Shown here piece by piece: positions 1-6,096 of a DNA stretch of 6,096 bases. Both the position numbers and the translations under genes were made by a program. The notes under the pieces are model-generated. The model had not been told where the DNA came from. It searched no databases and saw nothing but the letters and a program-made list of their open reading frames with translations. Source of the DNA: DASRRB01 sp036732755 (GTDB lineage: Bacteria > Planctomycetota > B15-G4 > SIAN01); assembly GCA_036732755.1 (NCBI GenBank), contig DAINBU010000198.1, positions 1-6,096 of the forward strand, written 5' to 3'. Position 1 is the first letter of the stretch. The number at the start of each line of letters is the position of its first letter.

Positions 1-1
1 C

Positions 2-2224
2 GAGGACATCGACCCGAACGGCGAGTGCGACGACCCGTCGCTCTTCACGCCGCCGTTCTTCACCTACCACCACTACCAGTACACGACGCAGTACAACCCC
101 GACTTCGTCGGACAGTGCGCGGTCGGCGTGCTGGTCTACGGCGGCACGGAGTACCCGTCGTCCTACCTCGGCCGCGTCTTCCTCGGCGACTACGCGTCGG
201 AGTGGATCCGCTCGGTGCTGGTGATCAACGGCGCCGCCGCCTCGAGCGACCGCTTCGGGAACGACGTCGGCCACCCGGTCGACCTCGAGGCCGACCCGCT
301 GAATGGCGACATCCTCTACGCGTCAATGTCGGCCAGCGTGATCCGGCGCATCCGCTACACCAAGGCCGACCATCCGCCGGTCGCGCTCGCGACCGTGGCG
401 CCCACCTCGGGTCCCTCGCCGCTCGCCGTCACGTTCGACGCGACCGCGTCCTACGACCCCGAGCTCTCGCCGCTGACCTACGACTGGGACTTCGGCGACG
501 GCAGCCCGCACGCCACCACCGCGATCGCGTCGCACACCTACGCGGGCTCGGGCACCTTCCAGGCCCTGCTCGTCGTGAAGGACGCGATCGGCAACACGGC
601 GTCGTTCACCCAGACGATCGCCGTCGACAACTCGCCGCCGGTCATCGTCGCGATCGACGATCCGGCGCCCGGCTCCTTCTATCACGTGGGCGTGCCCATG
701 GCGTTCGACGCAACCGTCGCCGACGCCGAGGACGACGCGGCCGGCGTGCCGCTCACCGTCGAGTGGGTCGTCGACCTCGTGCACGACCACCACACGCACC
801 CCGACTGGGCGACGCTCAACGGAGCGCACGTGACCTATGCGCCGCCGCCGCACGGCCACGGCGTCAACCTGCACGTGACGCTGAACGTCACCGACTCGGG
901 CGGGCTCACCGCGTCGCAGGGCTTCGACCTCTACGACGCCGACGCCGAGCCCGAGCCCCACCTCGTCGCGGTCTCGACCGCGACGCCGCGCATCGGCCAC
1001 GCGGTGGTCGCGACCGGCCACCTCCACTGGGCGGGCCACGGCGACGCCGACCTCGTCTTCGACTGGGGCGACGGCTCGAGGGACGCGTTCCGCGCGTCGC
1101 ACCTCGTCGACTGCGTCCCCTCCCACAACTACTTCGCGCCCGGCACCTACCAGCTGCGCTTCTCCGCCTCGGACGGGACCGACACGGAGACGGTGATCCA
1201 GCCGATCACGGTGCGGCCGCTCTTCCCGGAGGTGGCGGTCTTCGCGCCGCTGGTCGCCTCGCACTGGATCCCGGCCGCGGACCAGTACACCATCGCGTCC
1301 GACCTCGTCGCCACGATGAACGGCGCCGGGCTCGCCGGCCAGATGTTCGGCTCCGGCGACCAGCCGGCGTTGCAGTCCTGGATGACCGACACCCTGAACG
1401 ACTCGCCTCGCGACTGGCTCATCTGCCTCGACGTCGGCGCGTCGGTGGCGTACGCGGGAGAGAACGACGGCTCGCTCGCCGAGCAGTGGCTCGACGCCGG
1501 CAACGGCATCGTCTGGACCGGCTTCAACCCCTTCGCGCAGTACGTGATGCCGGACGGCGAGGACAAGAACGACGGCGCGGGCACCTGGGCGCTCGACGAC
1601 CTGCTCGGCGCCGCGAAGCCGCATCTGGTCTCCGGGTCGGGCCACATGAACCTCGCCGCCAACGCGGGCGAGATCCCGTCGCTGCAGCCGTTCGACTCGT
1701 CCACGGCGCTGGTGACCTCGCGCCTCAGCGCGTCCTGGAGCATTGCGAAGCTCTACGCCAGCACCGGCGCCACGCCGGCCGTCAGCGACGCGCTCCTGCT
1801 CAAGAACGGCGTCGGCGGCGAGTACGCGCAGTTCCACTGCGTCGACGACGCCACGCTGCCGCGCGAGGCGGTGCTGAAGGACTTCCTGGTCAGCCACGTC
1901 TTCGCGAAGCTGCCGAAGGGTCCGAAGAGCTTCACCCTGGTCAGCCCGGCGCCCAAGGCACGCCTCACCGATCCGCAGCCGATGCTGGTCTGGAACACGA
2001 CGCCGGAGGCGACGAGCTGGCTGATCGAGGTCGTGCTCGATTCGGCCTTCGCCGAGCCGGTCTTCACCGCGACCCTGATCCGCGACGCGACGATCGTGGG
2101 GAAGACCGCGAGCATCCAGTGCACGACGCCGCTCCAGTCCGGGCAGCGCTACCGCTGGCGCGTCACCGCCCGGAACAACTACGGCTCGATCACCTCTCCC
2201 AGCCGCGCCTTCCGAATGCAGTGA
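2..2224 (+). CDS. Secreted GSDH-propeller/PKD multidomain protein, copy 1 (5'-truncated by window edge)
   Basis: The frame is open from base 2 to the TGA at 2222-2224 (740 residues). Aligning Cys9 here with Cys330 of the complete downstream paralogue implies about 320 N-terminal residues lie outside the window. Visible order: end of a glucose/sorbosone dehydrogenase-type propeller (residues 1-122, with GTEYP...YLGRVFLGDY, a typical late-blade motif); PKD domain (about 125-207, WDFGDGS at 162); Ig-like domain (about 208-315, HDHHTHP at 261-267); second PKD-like domain (about 319-405, FDWGDGS with W355); an unassigned alpha/beta domain (about 406-640); and a C-terminal FnIII-like domain (about 644-740, ending YRWRVTARNNYG...). 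Cys475 and Cys613 match cysteines in copy 2 at identical spacing. The protein is presumably exported like its paralogues, but its signal peptide is not visible. No anchor or sorting signal is seen at the C-terminus. The GTG at 128 is internal and not a start. Family assignment is firm; enzymatic activity and substrate are inferred. Confidence 0.93.
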   Translation, partial: EDIDPNGECDDPSLFTPPFFTYHHYQYTTQYNPDFVGQCAVGVLVYGGTEYPSSYLGRVFLGDYASEWIRSVLVINGAAASSDRFGNDVGHPVDLEADPLNGDILYASMSASVIRRIRYTKADHPPVALATVAPTSGPSPLAVTFDATASYDPELSPLTYDWDFGDGSPHATTAIASHTYAGSGTFQALLVVKDAIGNTASFTQTIAVDNSPPVIVAIDDPAPGSFYHVGVPMAFDATVADAEDDAAGVPLTVEWVVDLVHDHHTHPDWATLNGAHVTYAPPPHGHGVNLHVTLNVTDSGGLTASQGFDLYDADAEPEPHLVAVSTATPRIGHAVVATGHLHWAGHGDADLVFDWGDGSRDAFRASHLVDCVPSHNYFAPGTYQLRFSASDGTDTETVIQPITVRPLFPEVAVFAPLVASHWIPAADQYTIASDLVATMNGAGLAGQMFGSGDQPALQSWMTDTLNDSPRDWLICLDVGASVAYAGENDGSLAEQWLDAGNGIVWTGFNPFAQYVMPDGEDKNDGAGTWALDDLLGAAKPHLVSGSGHMNLAANAGEIPSLQPFDSSTALVTSRLSASWSIAKLYASTGATPAVSDALLLKNGVGGEYAQFHCVDDATLPREAVLKDFLVSHVFAKLPKGPKSFTLVSPAPKARLTDPQPMLVWNTTPEATSWLIEVVLDSAFAEPVFTATLIRDATIVGKTASIQCTTPLQSGQRYRWRVTARNNYGSITSPSRAFRMQ

Positions 2225-2249
2225 CGAAACGGCGGCGCGGGGCTACGAT
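2221..2249 (+). promoter_or_regulatory. Putative sigma70-type promoter for copy 2
   Basis: GTGACG at 2221-2226 (four of six matches to TTGACA) lies 17 bp from TACGAT at 2244-2249 (a -10-like hexamer preceded by GC). The -35 box overlaps the stop codon of the upstream gene. The -10 region and the GCTCA that follows it (to 2260) recur upstream of copy 3 at 5546-5563. That recurrence is the main support. The transcription start is not known. Confidence 0.4.
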
Positions 2250-2277
2250 CTCGCGGCTCACCGCGTCCGCCGCGCTC

Positions 2278-2313
2278 CGCGGGATCTCGGTCCCCGCGCG
2301 ATCCGGCGCCGGA
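2278..2313 (+). promoter_or_regulatory. 5' leader with two potential hairpins ahead of copy 2
   Basis: CGCGGG at 2278-2283 can pair with CCCGCG at 2293-2298 across a 9-nt loop. TCCGGCGCCGGA at 2302-2313 is a perfect 12-bp palindrome ending 7 nt before the Shine-Dalgarno sequence. These could form a leader structure or an operator. In DNA this GC-rich, short inverted repeats also occur by chance, and no counterpart was found ahead of copy 3. Confidence 0.25.
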
Positions 2314-2320
2314 GCGGCGA

Positions 2321-2326
2321 AGGAGG
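2321..2326 (+). promoter_or_regulatory. Strong Shine-Dalgarno deciding the GTG start of copy 2
   Basis: A perfect AGGAGG sits 7 nt upstream of the GTG at 2334. This spacing, plus the signal peptide that follows directly, fixes GTG 2334 as the start. Confidence 0.85.
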
Positions 2327-2333
2327 ATCCGTC

Positions 2334-5300
2334 GTGAAGTACCTCCAACGCGCCGGCGGCTCCGTCGCCGCCGTCGCCGCGCTCGGCTTCGCGCCCGGCA
2401 TTGCAGTCGTCCGCGCCCAGACGCTGCCGCCCGACTTCGTGGCCGAGCCGGTGGCCGGCGGCTGGAACCAGCCGACCTGCGTCTGCTTCGCGGGCGCCGA
2501 CGACCTGCTCGTCGCGGAGAAGGCGGGCCTCCTGTGGGACGTGCGGCGCGGCTTCAAGCACGGCAAGCCGGTGCTCGACCTGCAGCAGGAGGTCCTGAAC
2601 AACGGCGACCGCGGGCTCTTGAGCGTCGCCGTCGATCCGCAGTGGGACGTGAACGGACTCGTCTACCTGCTCTACGTCGTCGACCCCAACGAGGACGGCA
2701 ACGACTGGGAGCAGGAGACGTTCGGCCGGCTCACGCGCTACGCGACCTCGATCGACGTGAACGGCGACCTGGTCGCCGACCCGGCGTCCCGCGCTGTCCT
2801 CATTGGCCAGACCTGGGGCGAGGGCTTCCCGTCGCTCCACTTCTCGCACGCGGTCGGCGACCTGCGCTTCGCGTCGGACGGGAGCCTGCTCGTCTCCAAC
2901 GGCGACGGCGCCCACTGGGACCTGACCGACTTCGGCGGCTACGACCCGGACGGCTTCGGCGCGGGCAAGTTCGACGCGCGCGAGGACATCGGGGCGTTCC
3001 GCTCGCAGTCGCTCACGTCGCTGTCGGGCAAGGTGCTGCGCATCGACCCGGCGACCGGGCTCGGCCTGCCCGACAACCCCTTCTTCACCGGCGACCCGGC
3101 CGACGCCGCCTCGCGCGTCTGGATCCTCGGGCTGCGCAACCCCTTCCGCTTCTGCCTCGACCCGGGCTCCGGCTCGCCCGAGCGCCTCTACCTGAGCGAC
3201 GTCGGCTGGTTCCAGTGGGAGGAGGTGAGCCGCGGCACGCGCGGGATCAACCTGGGCTGGCCGTGCTGGGAGGCCGGCTTCATCTGCAAGTCGTACTACA
3301 ACAACAACCCGTTCGGGCAGTGCCACGACGCGTCGCTGTTCACCAAGCCGCTGCTCAACTGGAACCACGTCGACCCGAAGAACATCGGCTACATCGGCAA
3401 CTGCGCGACCGGCGTGTGCGTCTACACCGGCACCGAGTATCCGCAGAAGTACCGCGGCCGCCTCTTCTACTGCGACTACGGGCAGAGCTGGATCCGCAGC
3501 GTCCCCTTCGTGAACGACGTGCCGGTGCAGCCCGAGCTCTTCGCGAGCGGCGCGAACGGGCCGATCGGCCTCGTGCCCGACCCGTCGAACGGCGACCTCT
3601 ACCTCGTCTCGATGGCGAACAACGCGGTGCAGCACCTGCGCTACACCAAGACCAACCATCCGCCGGTCGCGGTCGTGACGGTCGCCCCGCCCTACGGGAC
3701 GCTGCCCTACGACGTCGCGCTCGACGCGTCGGCGTCGTACGACCCCAAGGGCGGCGCGCTGACCTTCGACTGGGACCTCGGCGACGGCAGCCACTCGACC
3801 CAGTCGTCGCTCAACAAGAGCTACCCCAACGCGCAGAACTACTTCGTCTCGCTCACGATCGCCGACGCCGGCGGCGAGACGTCGAAGTTCACGCAGACGC
3901 TCGTGGCGGGCGACACGCCGCCGTCGATCGTCTCGATCGATTCGCCGGCGGACGGCTCGACCTTCGTGGCGGGCCAGACGCTCCTCTTCCTCGACGCGAC
4001 GGTCGCCGACGCCGAGGACGACGCGGCCGGCCTCCCGATCGCCGTGAAGTGGATCGTCGACCTCGTCCACGACCACCACGTCCACCCGAGCTGGGCGACG
4101 CTTTCCGGCGCGCACGCGACCTACACGCCGCCGGTGCACGGCGAGGGCGTCTACCTCCACGTCACGGTCGTGGCGACCGACAGCCGCGGCCTCTCGAGCT
4201 CTCGGTCGATCGACCTCTACGACGCGAATTCGGAACCCGAGCCCCACCTGGTCGCGTTGTCGAATTTCGCGCCGCGCGTCGGCCGGACCATCGAGGCGAC
4301 CGGCCACGTCCACTGGGCCGGATTCGGGAGCGCCGACCTCGCCTTCGACTGGGGCGACGGCACCGTCGACCGCTTCCAGGCCTCCCACCTGCAGGACTGC
4401 CGGCCGACCCATTTCTACGCTGGAGCCGGCGACTATTCATTGCGTCTCACCGCTGACGGCGGCGCCGGCTCCGAGACGGTCGTGCAGCCGGTCTTCGTGC
4501 GGCCGCTCGCGCCGGCGGTCGCGATCTTCACGCCGCTGGTCGCCCCCCACTTCCTGACGACCGACGCGCGCTGGGACGTCGCGTCGCGGCTCGCCGACGA
4601 CCTGCACGCGGCCGGCTTCGAGGCGCAGATCTTCGGCGCCTCCGACCAGCCGGCGCTCGCGGCGTGGATGGACGACTACCAGGACGACGGCGTGCGCGAC
4701 TGGCTGGTCTGCCTCGACGAGGGCGCCGGCCTCGCCTACCACGGGCAGCCCGAGAGCTCGCCGGCCGAGCGCTGGATCGAGGCCGGCAACGCGCTGCTCT
4801 GGACCGGCTGCGCGCCCTTCTCCCGCTGGCTCACCGTCGACGGCGACGACCTCGACCACGGCGCCGGCCCCGACGCGCTCGACGAGCTGCTCGACGCCGC
4901 GGCGCCGCACCTCGCGTCGGGCGCCGCGGCGATGGCGCTCGCGGCCGACGCCGCCGACCTGCCGGCGCTCGCCCCCTTCACGACGGGCCTCGGCGTCGTC
5001 ACGGCGCGCCTCTCCCCCGACTGGACCGTCGCGAAGCTCTACGCGAGCGACGGCGCCGATCCGCCGACGAGCGACGCGCTCGCGCTGGACCATGCGGGGG
5101 GCGGAGCGTACGCGCAGTTCCTCTGCGTCGACGACGCGACGCTGCCGCGCGAGGAGGTGCTGCGCGACTTCTTCGCGACCCACGTCCACGCCGGCCTGCC
5201 CGCCGGCCCGCCCCCCTGCACGCTGGTCCACCCGGCGCCGCAGGCCAAGGCGGGAAGCCGGCCGCTCCTGGTCTGGGACGCGCCGTCGGGCGCGCTGAGC

Positions 5301-5504
5301 TGGCTCGTGGAGGTCGCCACCGACGCGACCTTCGAAGCGCCGGTCTTCATCGCGACGGTGGAGCGCGACGGGTCGATCGTCCGCCGCCAGGAGAGCGTCC
5401 GCGTGGCCGCCCCCCTCGCGCCGGGGAAGTACCGCTGGCGCGTCACCGCCCGCAACGACTTCGGGACCGCGACCAGCGCGATCCGGGGCTTCCACGTCCA
5501 GTAG
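2334..5504 (+). CDS. Secreted PQQ glucose/sorbosone dehydrogenase-like protein with PKD, Ig-like, alpha/beta and FnIII-like domains, copy 2 (complete)
   Basis: GTG start with AGGAGG 7 nt upstream; TAG stop at 5502-5504; 1056 residues. Residues 1-28 form a Sec-type signal peptide (hydrophobic core 11-26, likely cleavage VRA|Q). Residues 30-440 resemble the soluble PQQ aldose/glucose-sorbosone dehydrogenase propeller: DRGLLSVAVDP, an FSHAVGDLRF segment (His172, the probable catalytic base position), GLRNPFRF (Arg268-Asn269), DVGWFQWEEV (from 289), NLGWPCWEAG and GTEYPQKYRGRLFYCDYG. Then come a PKD domain (444-525, WDLGDGS at 480), an Ig-like domain (527-630, HDHHVHP at 579-585), a second PKD-like domain (about 636-723, WGDGT at 673), an unassigned alpha/beta domain (725-960, conserved Cys793 and Cys931) and an FnIII-like domain (962-1056). 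Several cysteines (49, 51, 311, 318, 330, 357, 362, 380) fit an oxidised extracytoplasmic location. It probably oxidises a sugar or aldose with PQQ; the substrate is unknown. A non-enzymatic binding role remains possible. It is flanked by paralogues on both sides. Confidence 0.95.
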   Translation: MKYLQRAGGSVAAVAALGFAPGIAVVRAQTLPPDFVAEPVAGGWNQPTCVCFAGADDLLVAEKAGLLWDVRRGFKHGKPVLDLQQEVLNNGDRGLLSVAVDPQWDVNGLVYLLYVVDPNEDGNDWEQETFGRLTRYATSIDVNGDLVADPASRAVLIGQTWGEGFPSLHFSHAVGDLRFASDGSLLVSNGDGAHWDLTDFGGYDPDGFGAGKFDAREDIGAFRSQSLTSLSGKVLRIDPATGLGLPDNPFFTGDPADAASRVWILGLRNPFRFCLDPGSGSPERLYLSDVGWFQWEEVSRGTRGINLGWPCWEAGFICKSYYNNNPFGQCHDASLFTKPLLNWNHVDPKNIGYIGNCATGVCVYTGTEYPQKYRGRLFYCDYGQSWIRSVPFVNDVPVQPELFASGANGPIGLVPDPSNGDLYLVSMANNAVQHLRYTKTNHPPVAVVTVAPPYGTLPYDVALDASASYDPKGGALTFDWDLGDGSHSTQSSLNKSYPNAQNYFVSLTIADAGGETSKFTQTLVAGDTPPSIVSIDSPADGSTFVAGQTLLFLDATVADAEDDAAGLPIAVKWIVDLVHDHHVHPSWATLSGAHATYTPPVHGEGVYLHVTVVATDSRGLSSSRSIDLYDANSEPEPHLVALSNFAPRVGRTIEATGHVHWAGFGSADLAFDWGDGTVDRFQASHLQDCRPTHFYAGAGDYSLRLTADGGAGSETVVQPVFVRPLAPAVAIFTPLVAPHFLTTDARWDVASRLADDLHAAGFEAQIFGASDQPALAAWMDDYQDDGVRDWLVCLDEGAGLAYHGQPESSPAERWIEAGNALLWTGCAPFSRWLTVDGDDLDHGAGPDALDELLDAAAPHLASGAAAMALAADAADLPALAPFTTGLGVVTARLSPDWTVAKLYASDGADPPTSDALALDHAGGGAYAQFLCVDDATLPREEVLRDFFATHVHAGLPAGPPPCTLVHPAPQAKAGSRPLLVWDAPSGALSWLVEVATDATFEAPVFIATVERDGSIVRRQESVRVAAPLAPGKYRWRVTARNDFGTATSAIRGFHVQ

Positions 5505-5520
5505 GGCTGCAGGGACTCCA

Positions 5521-5537
5521 CCCGTCCCCGGGACGGG
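5521..5537 (+). terminator. GC-rich hairpin after copy 2 (possible terminator)
   Basis: CCCGTCC (5521-5527), loop CCG, GGACGGG (5531-5537): a perfect 7-bp stem beginning 16 nt after the TAG of copy 2. No T-run follows, so it is not a classic intrinsic terminator. It lies just upstream of the putative -10 of copy 3 and could instead be an operator or a chance structure. Confidence 0.3.
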
Positions 5538-5545
5538 CGCGTCGC

Positions 5546-5563
5546 GCTACCATTCCCCGCTCA
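5546..5563 (+). promoter_or_regulatory. Putative -10 region of the promoter for copy 3
   Basis: GCTACCAT (TACCAT at 5548-5553) followed by GCTCA (5559-5563) mirrors GCTACGAT...GCTCA at 2242-2260 ahead of copy 2, although the surrounding spacers are otherwise dissimilar. No good -35 hexamer is visible 17 bp upstream (TCCCCG, within the hairpin). The element lies 34 nt before the chosen ATG. Confidence 0.35.
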
Positions 5564-5597
5564 TGCGCGGCAGGTCGCTCGCGCGTATTCGCGGGGG

Positions 5598-6096
5598 ATG
5601 CAGATGGCCCGGTTCCCGGATCGCCTTGCAGTCGCGTCCGCCCGTTCCACATCCTGGCGCGCCGCCCGAGTCGCGCTCGCGCTGGCGCTGGCGCCGTGGG
5701 TCGCCCGCGGCCAGGCGCTGCCGAAGGACTTCGTGGCCGAGCCGCTCGTCGCCACGTGGGACCGCGCGACCTGCATCCGCTTCGCGAGCGTCGACGACCT
5801 GCTCGTCGCGGAGAAGGCGGGCGTGCTCTGGGACGTGCGCCGCGGCATCCGCCACTCGAAGCCGGTGATCGACCTCCGCAGCGAGATCCTCGACAACGGC
5901 GACCGCGGGCTGCTCAGCGTCGCGGTCGACCCCGAGTACGCGACCAACGGCTGGATCTACCTGCTCTACATCGTCGACCCCGACGGCGACGGGAACGACG
6001 GCGACCTCGAGTCGTTCGGCCGCCTCACGCGCTACACGACGGCGATCGACGTGAACGGCGACCTGCTCGCCGACCCGGCGTCGCGTACGGTCCTGA
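5598..6096 (+). CDS. Secreted GSDH-propeller protein, copy 3 (3'-truncated by window edge)
   Basis: ATG at 5598 opens a frame that runs off the window after 166 codons. A second in-frame ATG at 5604 has a better-spaced but weak G-rich ribosome-binding site (GGGGGA at 5593-5598), so either may be the true start; no earlier ATG is in frame. The N-terminus has basic residues, a hydrophobic run (about 25-34) and a likely signal-peptidase site near ARG|Q (after residue 38). The mature start, LPKDFVAEPL, matches LPPDFVAEPV of copy 2. First-blade propeller motifs follow in the same order as copy 2: DDLLVAEKAGVLWDVRRG, NGDRGLLSVAVDP, NGWIYLLYIVD and FGRLTRYT. A DxDxDG loop (127-132) and DVNGD (151-155) suggest bound calcium. 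The rest of the propeller, including the catalytic His, and any PKD/FnIII domains lie beyond the window. Function is inferred from copy 2. Confidence 0.9.
   Translation, partial: MQMARFPDRLAVASARSTSWRAARVALALALAPWVARGQALPKDFVAEPLVATWDRATCIRFASVDDLLVAEKAGVLWDVRRGIRHSKPVIDLRSEILDNGDRGLLSVAVDPEYATNGWIYLLYIVDPDGDGNDGDLESFGRLTRYTTAIDVNGDLLADPASRTVL

Larger units (their letters stand above)
1..6096 (+). repeat. Tandem gene array: three head-to-tail paralogues, period about 3.27 kb
   Basis: Copies 1 and 2 align domain by domain from the late propeller to the C-terminus, and copies 2 and 3 align from the signal peptide onward. Stop-to-stop distance (copies 1 and 2) is 3280 bp; start-to-start distance (copies 2 and 3) is 3264 bp. 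Perfect nucleotide matches include 30 bp (716-745 with 4002-4031), 23 bp (2150-2172 with 5430-5452) and 31 bp (2498-2528 with 5792-5822). Most of the rest is clearly diverged, so the duplications are not recent. The array may extend beyond both edges. Confidence 0.88.

Noticed and set aside
128..130. GTG at 128 as the start codon of copy 1
   Set aside because: The frame is open to the window edge, and the upstream residues (CDDPSLF...) match copy 2 residues from 330 onward, so the true start is outside the window.
25..2337. Long + strand ORF (770 codons) in another frame over copy 1
   Set aside because: Its product is low-complexity, rich in Arg, Pro and Ala, as expected for an out-of-frame reading of GC-rich coding DNA. 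The frame from 2 to 2224 has recognisable domains and a paralogue.
2478..2486. CVC (Cys49/Cys51) as part of a cytochrome c heme site
   Set aside because: No CxxCH motif is present there, so a fused heme domain is not supported.
2190..4412. Long antisense ORF (740 codons) spanning the copy 1/copy 2 junction
   Set aside because: Composition is dominated by Arg, Val, Ala and Asp with no domain motif; it is the mirror of codon-biased sense genes. The similar antisense ORFs at 323-1897 and 4437-5495 were rejected for the same reason.
2534..4456. + strand ORF of 640 codons inside copy 2
   Set aside because: Arg/Pro-rich shadow frame fully inside a well-supported gene; no sign of domains or a signal peptide.
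5400..5504. C-terminal sorting or anchoring signal (PEP-CTERM, LPxTG or hydrophobic tail) on copy 2
   Set aside because: The protein ends within the FnIII-like domain (…GFHVQ) with no hydrophobic helix or basic tail; copy 1 ends in the same way.
5563..5868. ORF starting at ATG 5563 as the start of copy 3
   Set aside because: It is in a different frame from the FVAEPL...DDLLVAEKAG homology and ends after 101 residues. The homologous frame starts at 5598 or 5604.

Overview
The window comes from a very GC-rich bacterial genome, with G or C at almost every third codon position. The signal peptides, together with the sugar-dehydrogenase-type propeller and PKD domains, suggest a free-living high-GC bacterium such as a Myxococcota/'Deltaproteobacteria'-like lineage. 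That placement is a guess, because nothing in the window is diagnostic of taxonomy.

The whole window is one head-to-tail tandem array of at least three paralogous genes, all on the + strand and cut at both window edges. Gene 1 (2-2224) lacks its N-terminus. Gene 2 (2334-5504) is complete at 1056 codons. Gene 3 (5598 to the window end) has only its first ~166 codons. The repeat period is about 3.27 kb: 3280 bp between the stop codons of genes 1 and 2, and 3264 bp between the starts of genes 2 and 3. The two spacers are short (109 and 93 bp). Each carries a similar GCTAC(G/C)AT...GCTCA element that looks like a promoter -10 region, so each copy may be transcribed from its own promoter.

The encoded proteins are large, exported, multidomain and cysteine-containing. 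Their order is: signal peptide; six-bladed beta-propeller of the glucose/sorbosone dehydrogenase (soluble PQQ aldose dehydrogenase-like) family; PKD domain; Ig-like domain with a conserved HDHHxHP motif; second PKD-like domain; an alpha/beta (Rossmann- or GATase-like) domain that I cannot assign; and a C-terminal fibronectin type III-like domain. Gene 2 retains the His and Arg-Asn positions expected for PQQ and substrate handling. An extracellular or periplasmic PQQ-dependent sugar/aldose dehydrogenase is therefore the best guess, but the substrate is unknown. No RNA genes, mobile elements or CRISPR arrays were seen.
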